A DNA stretch of 64,000 nucleotides from positions 1-64,000 of the forward strand of contig JBLNDJ010000057.1 of the NCBI GenBank assembly GCA_050261515.1, given 5' to 3'. Made by a program: the position numbers and the translations under genes. Source of the stretch: JBLNDJ01 sp050261515. GTDB lineage: Bacteria; Acidobacteriota; Terriglobia; Bryobacterales; Bryobacteraceae. Below are positions 34,403-43,002 of this stretch, in pieces; positions within the stretch are counted from its first letter, which is position 1; each line of letters starts with the position of its first letter. The notes beneath the pieces are model-generated. The model ran no database searches and was not told the origin of the DNA. It saw nothing but the letters and a program-made list of their open reading frames with translations.

Positions 34403-36517
34403 GTGCTGGCATGGCGAAGCGGGACAGATACCGCGCCGGGGCGCGAAGGCGCGCACCCGGACAACCGCCTGATCGGCCTCGCGGCGGTCGGGTTCCTGTG
34501 GGCGGTGGTGGTTCTATGCCGCCTCGTCCACTTTCAGGTCGTTTCCCACACATTCTATAAGGACCAGGCCGAGCGGCAGCAGCAGCGCACGGTGCGCGTG
34601 GAGGCGCCGCGCGGGACGATCTTCGACCGCTCGGGCCACGCGCTCGCGATGAGCGTGCTCTCGGACAGCGTCTCGGTCAATCCTCTGCGCGTGCCGGACA
34701 GGCCGCTGGCGGCCGAGATCCTGGCGCGCGTGCTTGGAATCGACGGCCGCGAACTGCTCGAGAAGATGGACCGCGCCGTCGAGGAACACAAGCGCGCGCT
34801 CGAGGAGAAGCGCAGGCCGCGGGGCACGGGGTTCCTGTGGGTGAAGCGCAAGATCACTCCGGCGGAATCCGAAGCTCTGCGCAGCATGAAGCTCGACTGG
34901 GTGGAATTCCAAAAGGAGCCGCACCGGTATTATCCGGACGGGATGCTGGCGAGCCACGTCATCGGTGCCGTGGATTTTCAGGAGAGGGGCAATCTGGGGC
35001 TGGAGCAGAAGCTCGATCCCGAGCTTGGCGGGCGCGCCGGGCAGGTGACGATGCTCCAGGACGTGCTCCAGCGAGGCATCGAGTCGCGCGTTTCGGCGGC
35101 GGCTGAGCCGGGACGGAACATCACGCTCACTTTGGACGAGCGGATTCAATTCGTGGTCGAGCGCGAGCTGCGCGCGGCGTGCGAGAAGCATCACGCGGCG
35201 AGCGGGAGCGCGGTGGTGATGAATCCGCAGACGGGCGAGATCCTGGCGATGGCGAGCTACCCGACGTTCGATCCCAACGAGCCTCCGAAGCCCGGCGAGC
35301 CCGCTTCGGTGCGGTTTAATCATCCGGTGTCGGTGGCGTTCGAGCCGGGGTCGGTGTTCAAGATCGTGACCCTGACGGCGGCGCTCGAGACGACGCGGCT
35401 GCGCCCTGAAACGCTGATCAACTGCGGCAGCGGAACGTTCAATCTGTACGGGCGCGTGATTCATGAAGCCAAGCACGGGTACGGGACGCTGTCGATGGCG
35501 GACGTGCTGGCGCGTTCGAGCAACATCGGGGCGATCCAGGTCGGACTGAAGGTTGGCGAGAAGAACCTGCTCGATTACGTGCGCAAGTTCGGGTTCGGGC
35601 GGCGGACGGGGATTCCGCTTCCGGCCGAATCGAGCGGCATGGTGCGGGACTTGAAGTACTGGCGGAAGACATCGATCGGATCGGTCGCGATGGGCCACGA
35701 GGTGAGCGCGACGGCGCTGCAACTGGCGCAGGCGTGCTCGATCATCGCCAACGGCGGGGTGTTCGTGAAGCCGCGGCTGATTCTGAGCCGGCAGAAGCCG
35801 GGCGAGAAGGCCGTGCCGGAGCCGGTGGAAAAACCCGAGCGCGTGATCCGCGCCGAAAACGCCATCACGATGCGGCGGATGATGGAAGGCGTGGTGATCA
35901 GCCCGCACGGCACGGGCAGGAGCACACGGCTGAACGGGTACAGTTCGGGCGGGAAGACGGGGTCGGCGCAGATTTTCGATCTGGCCACGAAGCGGTACAC
36001 ACATATGTACAACGGGTCGTTCGTGGGGTTCGCGCCCGCGACGAATCCGGCGGTGGTGGTGTCGGTGACGCTGAACGGGGTGAAGCTGTTCGGCGGCGTG
36101 GTGGCGGGGCCGGTGTTCAAGGCTGTGACGCAGGAGACGCTGCGTCTGCTGGGGGTTCCCAAGGACGTGCCCGAGGCCGTCGAGCCGGAGCCGGAAGTGG
36201 ATCCCGAGGAAGCGAATGATGTGGCGATTGCGGATTTGAGCATTCCGCCGGAGGACTTGGAGCAGATGCCGCAGGCGCCTCCGCCGGCTGGTCCGGCCGC
36301 GCCGCTGCTTGCGCCCGCAGCGCCGGCGGTTCTGGTGCGGGTGGCGGGTCCGGTGGCGCCGAGCTTTACAGGGAAGACAGTGCGCGCGGTGCTCGAGCAA
36401 TCGCTCGCGCTCGGCGTTCCGGTTGATGTGATCGGCAGTGGAATCGCACGGCAGCAGGCTCCCGCGGCGGGGGCTGTGTTGAATCCGGGCGAGAGGGTGA
36501 GGGTACAGTTTCAATGA
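34403..36517 (+). CDS. ftsI: Division-specific penicillin-binding protein (transpeptidase) with C-terminal PASTA domain
   Basis: A 704-residue class B PBP that crosslinks septal peptidoglycan. One N-terminal membrane helix (about 25-45), then the dimerisation domain (VEAPRGTIFDRSGHALA) and the transpeptidase domain with SxxK (FEPGSVFKIVT), SxN (LARSSNIGAI) and KTG (SSGGKTGSAQ). A Pro/Ala-rich linker and one PASTA domain (about 640-704) follow. It starts at GTG 34403, six bases after ftsL. Its stop overlaps the murE ATG (ATGA). Confidence 0.93.
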   Translation: MLAWRSGTDTAPGREGAHPDNRLIGLAAVGFLWAVVVLCRLVHFQVVSHTFYKDQAERQQQRTVRVEAPRGTIFDRSGHALAMSVLSDSVSVNPLRVPDRPLAAEILARVLGIDGRELLEKMDRAVEEHKRALEEKRRPRGTGFLWVKRKITPAESEALRSMKLDWVEFQKEPHRYYPDGMLASHVIGAVDFQERGNLGLEQKLDPELGGRAGQVTMLQDVLQRGIESRVSAAAEPGRNITLTLDERIQFVVERELRAACEKHHAASGSAVVMNPQTGEILAMASYPTFDPNEPPKPGEPASVRFNHPVSVAFEPGSVFKIVTLTAALETTRLRPETLINCGSGTFNLYGRVIHEAKHGYGTLSMADVLARSSNIGAIQVGLKVGEKNLLDYVRKFGFGRRTGIPLPAESSGMVRDLKYWRKTSIGSVAMGHEVSATALQLAQACSIIANGGVFVKPRLILSRQKPGEKAVPEPVEKPERVIRAENAITMRRMMEGVVISPHGTGRSTRLNGYSSGGKTGSAQIFDLATKRYTHMYNGSFVGFAPATNPAVVVSVTLNGVKLFGGVVAGPVFKAVTQETLRLLGVPKDVPEAVEPEPEVDPEEANDVAIADLSIPPEDLEQMPQAPPPAGPAAPLLAPAAPAVLVRVAGPVAPSFTGKTVRAVLEQSLALGVPVDVIGSGIARQQAPAAGAVLNPGERVRVQFQ

Positions 36518-38055
36518 GTGGGGGAGGAGACGGGAGTCAGGAGACAGGGGACAGGAGGCCGGGCGTGGCGACGGTCGGGAAAATTCTTGCGGGCGTGGCG
36601 GTGAAGGCGGAGTTGCCCGAAGCGGTTCGTAATGCTCAGGCGGCCGGGCTCGCGTACGATTCGCGGAAAGTCGAGCCGGGGTTCGTGTTCTTTGCTTTTC
36701 CGGGCAAGCACGTGGACGGGCGCGCGTTCGCGGCCCAGGCGATGGCGCGGGGCGCGGTGGCGGTGGCGAGCGAACTGGCGCGTCCGGAGGGTTTCGACGG
36801 CCCGTGGATTCAGGTGGAGCACGGGCGGCGGGCGCTGGCGGTCGCGGCGCGGAACTTCTTCGGGCGGCCGGATGAGCGCGTCGCGATCACGGGCATCACG
36901 GGGACGAACGGGAAGACCACCACGTCCTATATCGCCGATGCGATCCTGCGGGCGGCCGGGAAGACAACGGGCGTGCTCGGCACGATCGAATACCGGCTGG
37001 CGGGGCGCGCGGCGGCGGCGGTGAATACGACGCCCGAGTCGCTCGACCTGGTACGGTTCTTCGCGGACCTGGAGAAGGCGGGCGGGACGCATGCGACAAT
37101 GGAAGTCTCATCCCACGCGCTCGCGCTCGGGCGGGTGTACGGGATCCGCTTTCACACCGCGGTATTTACGAATTTGACCAGAGATCACCTGGACTACCAT
37201 CACACGATGGAGCAGTATTTCGGGGCCAAGCGCCTTCTGTTCGAGGGCGCGGGGGCGCCTCCGCCGCTGGTCGCGGTGGTGAACCACGACGATCCCTACG
37301 GCCGTTTGCTCGAGGCGTCGAGCGTGAGCGAGGTTGTATCTTACGGCGTCGAGGAGGGCGCGGCGGCGCGGGCCGTGAATGTGCGGTCGGGGTTCGACGG
37401 GCTGCACTTCGACGTGGCTTTTGGGAAAGACCGGTTCCCGCTGGCGTCGCCGCTGCCGGGCCGGATGAACGTATACAACATCCTGGCGGCATGGTGCGCG
37501 GGGCGGAGCTACGGCATCGATCCGGAGACGCTGGCGCGCGGCGTGGCGGCGTGCCAGGCGGTCCCGGGGCGGTTCGAGCGCGTGGACGAGGGGCAGCCGT
37601 TCCTGGTGGTGGTCGATTACGCGCATACGGACGATGCGTTGCGGAACGTGATCTCGGTGGCGCGCGGGTTGAATCCGAAGCGCATTGTGACGCTGTTCGG
37701 GTGCGGCGGGGACCGCGATCGCGTGAAGCGCCCGCTGATGGGCGACGCGGCGGCGGAGCTGAGCGATTCCGTGGTGCTGACATCGGATAATCCGCGGTCG
37801 GAGGATCCGCTCGCGATTATCAACGATGCGCTGGTGGGGCTGTGGCGACACGATACCCCGCATATCGAGGAGCCCGATCGCGAGAAGGCGATCCGGCTTG
37901 CGATCTCGCAGGCCCAGCCGGGGGACATCGTGATCCTGGCGGGCAAAGGGCACGAGACGTATCAGGTGTTGAAGGACCGGACGATTGCTTTCGACGACCG
38001 CGAGGTGGCGCGGAGGGTGCTGCGCGACATGGGATACGGAGCGCCGAAGCGATGA
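36514..38055 (+). CDS. murE: UDP-MurNAc-tripeptide synthetase (meso-DAP-adding type)
   Basis: Up to 513 residues. Adds the third residue to UDP-MurNAc-L-Ala-D-Glu. The ATP loop is TGITGTNGKTTTSYIA, the Mg/substrate region is TNLTRDHLDYH, and DNPRSEDP is the motif that selects meso-diaminopimelate over lysine. The ATG at 36514 overlaps the ftsI stop, but the first 17 residues are encoded by a heptamer repeat. A GTG at 36565, with AGGAGG six bases upstream, gives the usual MurE start (ATVGKILAGV) and may be the real one. Confidence 0.93.
   Translation: MSGGGDGSQETGDRRPGVATVGKILAGVAVKAELPEAVRNAQAAGLAYDSRKVEPGFVFFAFPGKHVDGRAFAAQAMARGAVAVASELARPEGFDGPWIQVEHGRRALAVAARNFFGRPDERVAITGITGTNGKTTTSYIADAILRAAGKTTGVLGTIEYRLAGRAAAAVNTTPESLDLVRFFADLEKAGGTHATMEVSSHALALGRVYGIRFHTAVFTNLTRDHLDYHHTMEQYFGAKRLLFEGAGAPPPLVAVVNHDDPYGRLLEASSVSEVVSYGVEEGAAARAVNVRSGFDGLHFDVAFGKDRFPLASPLPGRMNVYNILAAWCAGRSYGIDPETLARGVAACQAVPGRFERVDEGQPFLVVVDYAHTDDALRNVISVARGLNPKRIVTLFGCGGDRDRVKRPLMGDAAAELSDSVVLTSDNPRSEDPLAIINDALVGLWRHDTPHIEEPDREKAIRLAISQAQPGDIVILAGKGHETYQVLKDRTIAFDDREVARRVLRDMGYGAPKR
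36525..36559. repeat. Heptamer array inside the 5' end of murE (five units)
   Basis: AGGAGAC, GGGAGTC, AGGAGAC, AGGGGAC, AGGAGGC in tandem. In the phase (A/T)CAGGAG this matches the reverse complement of the array at 11102-11164, (A/C)CAGAAG. It lies between the ftsI/murE ATGA overlap and a GTG at 36565. Its last unit forms a perfect AGGAGG ribosome-binding site for that GTG. Confidence 0.85.
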
Positions 38056-39419
38056 AGGCGGAGCTGGGCGCGATTGCCGGCGTTCTCGAAAAGGGGACAG
38101 GCACCTTTTCCACGGAAAAAGGTGCCTGTCCCCTTTTCGTGACCGGGTGGAGCATCGACTCGCGCACGGTGGGGCCGGGCGATTTGTTTTTCGCGCTGCG
38201 CGGGCCGAATCACGACGGGCACTGCTATGTAGGGACCGCGTTCGCCAAGGGCGCGGTGGCGGCGGTGGTCGAACATGCGACGGGCGCGGGCGGTCCCGAG
38301 TTCGTTGTGCCGGATGCGCAGGCCGCGCTCGAGCGGCTGGCCGTGTGGGCGCGCGGGCGGTGGACGGGCGCGATGGTCGCGATCACGGGCAGCGCGGGCA
38401 AGACCACGACGAAAGAGGCCGTTGCCGGGCTGCTCGGCGTCGTGATGAAGGTCGGCAAGACACAAGGAAATCTGAACAACCATCTCGGCGTTCCGCTGTC
38501 GCTCTTGCGGCTGCCGGACGATGCCGGGGCGGCGGTGATCGAGATCGGGATGAATCACCCGGGCGAGATCCGGCGGCTGGCGGCGATGGCGCGGCCCACC
38601 GTGGGCGTGGTGACGAACGTGGGATTCGCGCACGCGGAGTTCTTCGATTCCGCCGACGGCGTGGCGCTCGCCAAGCGCGAGCTGATCGAGTCGCTGCCCG
38701 CGGAGGGCGTCGCGGTGCTGAATGCCGACGACCCGCGCGTGGCGCGGTTCCGCGACGTGCACGCGGGGCGCACGATCACGTTCGGAATCGCTCAGCCGGC
38801 CGATGTGCGGGCGGAGGACGTGGAACTCGGCGCGGACGGCGTGCGGTTCCGCGTCGATGGCGTGCGGTTCGAAAGCGCATTTCAGGGACGGCATGGCGTG
38901 TTGAACCTCCTCGCGGGGCTCGCGGTGGCGCGATCCTTCGGGATCGCGCCCGCGGGCTTGACTGAGGCCGTGCGCGCGCTCGCGCCGGGGAAGATGCGCG
39001 GCGAGCGGTTCGTCCACAACGGAATCACGATCCTGAACGACTGCTATAACTCGAATCCGGAGGCTGCGCGCTCGATGCTGGATGTGCTGGGAACCGTTCC
39101 GGCGCAGAGGCACATCGCAGTGCTCGGGGAGATGCTGGAGCTGGGCCGGTGGTCGGAGGCCCTGCATCGCGAGGTGGGGCGGTATGCCGCGCAGTCGGGC
39201 GTGGATGTGCTGGTCGGGGTTCACGGGGCGGCTCGCGCGATGACCGAGGAGGCCGTGCGAGCGGGACTGCCGCCAAGCGCAGTCCATTTCTTTGAAGACC
39301 CGGCCGAGGCGGGCGCGATGTTGCGCGGCCTGGCGAGCGCGGGCGATGCCGTGTTGTTCAAAGGCTCGCGCGGCACTCGCGTGGAACTGGCGCTGGAGCG
39401 GTTTCGAGAGAGTTCCTGA
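38052..39419 (+). CDS. murF: UDP-MurNAc-pentapeptide synthetase MurF with palindrome-encoded insert
   Basis: A 455-residue MurF that adds D-Ala-D-Ala. VAITGSAGKTTTKEAV is the ATP loop, and GNLNNHLGVPLSLLRL, VIEIGMNHPGEI and ILNDCYNSNPEAARSML are typical. The ATG overlaps the murE stop (ATGA). Residues about 13-30 (EKGTGTFSTEKGACPLF) come from a palindromic element at 38088-38137, placed between the first helix and the conserved VTGWSIDSRTVGPGDLFFAL. Homologues have an ordinary GG-x-L-x-G segment there. The catalytic domains are intact, so the enzyme is probably active. Confidence 0.93.
   Translation: MKAELGAIAGVLEKGTGTFSTEKGACPLFVTGWSIDSRTVGPGDLFFALRGPNHDGHCYVGTAFAKGAVAAVVEHATGAGGPEFVVPDAQAALERLAVWARGRWTGAMVAITGSAGKTTTKEAVAGLLGVVMKVGKTQGNLNNHLGVPLSLLRLPDDAGAAVIEIGMNHPGEIRRLAAMARPTVGVVTNVGFAHAEFFDSADGVALAKRELIESLPAEGVAVLNADDPRVARFRDVHAGRTITFGIAQPADVRAEDVELGADGVRFRVDGVRFESAFQGRHGVLNLLAGLAVARSFGIAPAGLTEAVRALAPGKMRGERFVHNGITILNDCYNSNPEAARSMLDVLGTVPAQRHIAVLGEMLELGRWSEALHREVGRYAAQSGVDVLVGVHGAARAMTEEAVRAGLPPSAVHFFEDPAEAGAMLRGLASAGDAVLFKGSRGTRVELALERFRESS
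38088..38137. repeat. Palindromic repeat element 2 inside murF
   Basis: Arms 38088-38109 and about 38116-38137 with core GGGGACAGGCACC and its complement. It is the same family as the element at 17390-17442 (arm core differs by A to G at one position, compensated on the other arm). Compensated arms indicate that the palindrome is under selection or that the copies derive from different family members. It sits in frame within the N-terminal domain of MurF. Confidence 0.9.
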
Positions 39420-40552
39420 TGCTTTACTGGCTTCTATACGAGCAGCTTTACCAGGTGTTCAGCCCGTTCCGGGTGTTCCGGTTCATCACGTTCCGCACGG
39501 CGTTTGCGAGCCTGACGGCGCTGTTCCTGTGCCTGGTGCTGGGCCCGTGGCTGATCGCGAAGCTGCGGCAGTTCCAGATCGGCCAGCACATCCGCGAGGA
39601 AGGTCCGAAGTCGCACCAGAAGAAGGCGGGCACGCCGACGATGGGCGGCGTCCTGATTGTCATCTCGATCGTGATACCGACGCTGCTGTGGGCGAACCTG
39701 GCGAACGCGTACGTGTGGATCGCGATGTTCTCGATCCTTGCGTTCGGCGCCATCGGATTCTGGGACGATCTTTCGAAAATCCGGCACAAGGCCAACCTCG
39801 GGCTGACGGGGCGGCGCAAGTTTCTCGCGCAGTGCATCGTGGCCCTCATGGTGGGCGCGAGCCTGCTGGTGCTGCGCGCGCACGGCGAATACTCGACCGC
39901 GATGAACGTGCCGTTCTTCAAGTGGTTCAAGCCGAGCCTGATCATCGACAGCCTGCTCGGAAGCCCGTTCACGTGGGCTTTCGGGTTCACGTTCTTCTTC
40001 CTGTTCATCGCGTTCATCATCGTGGGCAGCTCGAACGCGGTGAACCTGACGGACGGTCTCGACGGCCTGGCGATCGGGCTCATGATCATCGCGGCGGGCG
40101 CGATGACGGTGCTCACGTACACGAGCGGGCACGCGGAGTTCGCCAAGTACCTCGACCTGGTGCGGCTGCCGGGCGCGGGTGAGCTGACTGTGTTCTGCGG
40201 CGCGATGACGGGGGCGGCGCTCGGGTTCCTCTGGTACAACGCGCATCCGGCTGAGATTTTCATGGGCGATGTAGGGTCGCTCGCGCTCGGCGGCAGCATG
40301 GGCGTGGTCGCGGTGCTGATCAAGCAGGAAGTGCTGCTGGCGTTCATCGGCGGCGTGTTCGTGCTGGAGGCGCTGTCGGTGATCATCCAGGTGGTGAGTT
40401 ACAAGCTGCGCGGAAAGCGCGTGTTCAAGATGGCGCCGCTGCACCATCATTTCGAGGCGCTGGGGTGGACGGAATCGAAAATCATCGTGCGCTTCTGGAT
40501 CGCGGGCCTGGTGATGGCGCTGTTCGCGCTGACGACGTTGAAGCTGAGGTAG
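39419..40552 (+). CDS. mraY: Phospho-MurNAc-pentapeptide transferase
   Basis: A 377-residue integral membrane enzyme with about ten helices that makes lipid I. Conserved loops GPKSHQKKAGTPTMGG, SSNAVNLTDGLDGLAIG (catalytic Asp) and FKMAPLHHHFEALGW are intact. The ATG overlaps the murF stop by one base (TGATG). Confidence 0.95.
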   Translation: MLYWLLYEQLYQVFSPFRVFRFITFRTAFASLTALFLCLVLGPWLIAKLRQFQIGQHIREEGPKSHQKKAGTPTMGGVLIVISIVIPTLLWANLANAYVWIAMFSILAFGAIGFWDDLSKIRHKANLGLTGRRKFLAQCIVALMVGASLLVLRAHGEYSTAMNVPFFKWFKPSLIIDSLLGSPFTWAFGFTFFFLFIAFIIVGSSNAVNLTDGLDGLAIGLMIIAAGAMTVLTYTSGHAEFAKYLDLVRLPGAGELTVFCGAMTGAALGFLWYNAHPAEIFMGDVGSLALGGSMGVVAVLIKQEVLLAFIGGVFVLEALSVIIQVVSYKLRGKRVFKMAPLHHHFEALGWTESKIIVRFWIAGLVMALFALTTLKLR

Positions 40553-40557
40553 GCGAG

Positions 40558-41862
40558 TTGGAATTGCGGGACAGAAGTGTCGTGGTGGCCGGGATGGGCC
40601 GGTCGGGGCTCGCAGTAGTGGCGTTTTTGGCGGCAAAGGGCGCGCGGGTGCGGGCCGTGGATGCCAAGCCCCTGGCCGCGCCGCTGCCGCAGGGCGTGGA
40701 GTTCGCGCTGCAATCGCCCGCGGCGTTCGAAGGCGCGGACCTGATCGTGATCTCCCCGGGCGTTCCGGCGGACTTGCCGGAGCTTGGAACGCCGCGCGGG
40801 CGCGGCGTGCCCGTGGTGGGCGAGGTAGAACTGGCGGGCGAGTTCCTTCGAGGCAAAACGATCGGCATCACGGGCGCGAACGGGAAAACGACGACCACGG
40901 CGCTGGTGGGCCATATTCTCAAGCAGGCCGGCGTTCCGGTGCAGGTGGGCGGAAATATCGGGACCCCGGTGACGGCGATGATCGCGGCGTCGCGGCCCGG
41001 GCAGTGGAACGTGATCGAGCTTTCGAGCTTTCAGCTCGAGACGATCGAGCGGTTCCGGGCGCATATCGGCGTGTGTTTGAATGTCACACCGGACCATCTC
41101 GACCGGCACCACACCTTCGAGAATTACGCCAACGCGAAGGCGCGGCTGTTCGAGACGCAGGGCGCGGGCGATTTTGCCGTGCTGAACGCCGACGATGAGA
41201 CGACGGCGTCGTTCGGGAAGCGGACGCGCGCCGAGACGGTCTGGTTCAGCTTCCGCGCCGGGTGCGGGCGCATGACGGCGGACGGGCGCGCGGTGTCGTT
41301 CGACGGCAAGCCGTTTCTCGCGATCGCGGATATCCCGCTGCGCGGGCGGCACAACGTCGAGAACACGATGGCGGCGGCCGCGGCGGCGCACCTGGCGGGC
41401 GTGCCGCTCGAGGCGATCGCGGCCGCGGTGAAGACGTTTCCGGGCGTCGAGCACCGGATCGAGTTCGTGCGCACGCTGGGCGGGGTCGATTACTACAACG
41501 ACTCGAAGGCGACAAACGTGGACGCGACGATGAAGGCCATCGATGCGTTCTCGGGCGGGCTGTGGATCATCCTCGGCGGCAAGGACAAGGGCAGCGACTA
41601 TACGGTTCTGCGCGAGCCGCTCCGGCAGAAAGCGCGCGCGGCGCTGCTGGTCGGCGCGGCGGCCGGAAAGATCAAGGCGCAGCTGGGCGATGCGGTGCGG
41701 CTGATCGAAGCGGGGACGATCGCGCGGGCGGTCGAGGCAGCGTCGAAGGAGGCGAAGGCGGGGGACACGGTGCTGCTCGCCCCGGCTTGCGCGAGCTTCG
41801 ATCAGTTCGACGGGTACGAGCAGCGGGGGAGGGTGTTCAAGGAGTTGGTGAGGGCACTCTAA
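40558..41862 (+). CDS. murD: UDP-MurNAc-L-alanine--D-glutamate ligase
   Basis: A 434-residue MurD, using a TTG start at 40558 (reads LELRDRSVVVAGMGRSGLAV) with AGGCGAG overlapping the mraY stop as ribosome site. No ATG or GTG gives the expected N-terminus. ITGANGKTTTTALVGHIL is the ATP loop, VIELSSFQLE and NVTPDHLDRH the substrate region, and YYNDSKATNVDAT the third domain. It lies five bases after mraY and directly abuts ftsW. Confidence 0.93.
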   Translation: MELRDRSVVVAGMGRSGLAVVAFLAAKGARVRAVDAKPLAAPLPQGVEFALQSPAAFEGADLIVISPGVPADLPELGTPRGRGVPVVGEVELAGEFLRGKTIGITGANGKTTTTALVGHILKQAGVPVQVGGNIGTPVTAMIAASRPGQWNVIELSSFQLETIERFRAHIGVCLNVTPDHLDRHHTFENYANAKARLFETQGAGDFAVLNADDETTASFGKRTRAETVWFSFRAGCGRMTADGRAVSFDGKPFLAIADIPLRGRHNVENTMAAAAAAHLAGVPLEAIAAAVKTFPGVEHRIEFVRTLGGVDYYNDSKATNVDATMKAIDAFSGGLWIILGGKDKGSDYTVLREPLRQKARAALLVGAAAGKIKAQLGDAVRLIEAGTIARAVEAASKEAKAGDTVLLAPACASFDQFDGYEQRGRVFKELVRAL

Positions 41863-43002
41863 GTGGCGCAGCGCGTAAAGACCGATTGGGTGCTGTTCTG
41901 GGTCGTGGTGGCAACCGTCTGCTTCGGCCTGGTGATGGTGTATAGCGCTTCGTCGGTGATCGCGCTCCAAAAGTTCGGTTCGAGTTTCTATTACCTCAAG
42001 CGGCAGCTCATCTGGGGCGTGCTCGGGTTCATCGTCATGATGGCGCTGAAGCGCATGGACTACCGCAAGCTGAACAGCGCGTCATGGGCTTTCGCTTCGA
42101 TCATGGCCGTGCTGCCGCTGCTGGTTCTGGTGTACTTCATGGACGGGCGCGCGCACAGGTGGCTGCGGCTCGGGCCGGTCGGGATACAACCCTCCGAGTT
42201 CGCCAAACCCGCGCTCATCCTGTTTCTTGCCTACTTCATCGCGGACCGCGCGAAGAAGATCAACAACCGGCGGACGCTGCTCGGCGCGTTCCTGACGGTC
42301 GGGCTGCTGGCGGTTTGCGTCGTCGTAGCCGACTTGGGGACGGCGGCGGTGCTCGTGATCACGGCGGCGGTCGTATTCTACGTCGCGGGACTCGACAAGA
42401 AGTACATCCGCATCGCGATCGCGCTCGGGGTGCTCGGCGTGATGGGCGCGATAGCGGCGAAGCCGTACCGCCTGGTCCGCGTGTTCGGTTTCTTCGATCC
42501 GGACTATTCGACGCTCGACCGGTTCGCGTGGGGCCAGAAGGTCAAGGTCTACCTGCAGCAGTCGTCGTACAACCGCGACCCGGGGTATCACGTGCGGCAA
42601 TCGAAGATTGCCGTAGGGAGCGGCGGGATCGCGGGGCTGGGGCTGATGCAGGGCAAGCAGAAACTGCTCTACCTGCCCGAGGCGCATACGGATTTCATCT
42701 ACGCCGTGGTGGGCGAGGAGCTCGGGTTGATTGGGAGCGCCGGTGTGCTGGCGCTGTTCATGGTGCTGCTGTGGCGCGGGCTTCAGCTTGTGCGCGCGGC
42801 GCCGGACGAGTTCGGCCGCTACCTGGCGCTGGGCGTGACGTCGATGGTTGTGGTGCAGGCGCTCATGAACATGAGCGTGGTGCTCGCGCTCGGCCCGACG
42901 AAAGGCATCCCGCTGCCGATGATCAGCTACGGCGGCAGTTCGCTGTTGAGCACGCTGGCGTCGATGGGGATGCTGCTGAGCGTAAGCGAGCAGTCGCGAT
43001 GA
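41863..43002 (+). CDS. ftsW: Septal peptidoglycan polymerase FtsW (SEDS family)
   Basis: A 379-residue SEDS glycosyltransferase with about ten helices. It polymerises lipid II together with FtsI. Recognised by VMVYSASSVIAL, GPVGIQPSEFAKPALILFLA, AHTDFIYAVVGEELG and the C-terminal GPTKGIPLPMISYGGSSLL. It starts at GTG immediately after the murD stop with no intervening base. Its stop overlaps the murG ATG. Confidence 0.94.
   Translation: MAQRVKTDWVLFWVVVATVCFGLVMVYSASSVIALQKFGSSFYYLKRQLIWGVLGFIVMMALKRMDYRKLNSASWAFASIMAVLPLLVLVYFMDGRAHRWLRLGPVGIQPSEFAKPALILFLAYFIADRAKKINNRRTLLGAFLTVGLLAVCVVVADLGTAAVLVITAAVVFYVAGLDKKYIRIAIALGVLGVMGAIAAKPYRLVRVFGFFDPDYSTLDRFAWGQKVKVYLQQSSYNRDPGYHVRQSKIAVGSGGIAGLGLMQGKQKLLYLPEAHTDFIYAVVGEELGLIGSAGVLALFMVLLWRGLQLVRAAPDEFGRYLALGVTSMVVVQALMNMSVVLALGPTKGIPLPMISYGGSSLLSTLASMGMLLSVSEQSR

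Noticed and set aside
34514..36514. A 666-codon minus-strand frame opposite ftsI
   Set aside because: His/Arg/Pro-rich shadow of ftsI with no motif. ftsI on the plus strand has all catalytic boxes.
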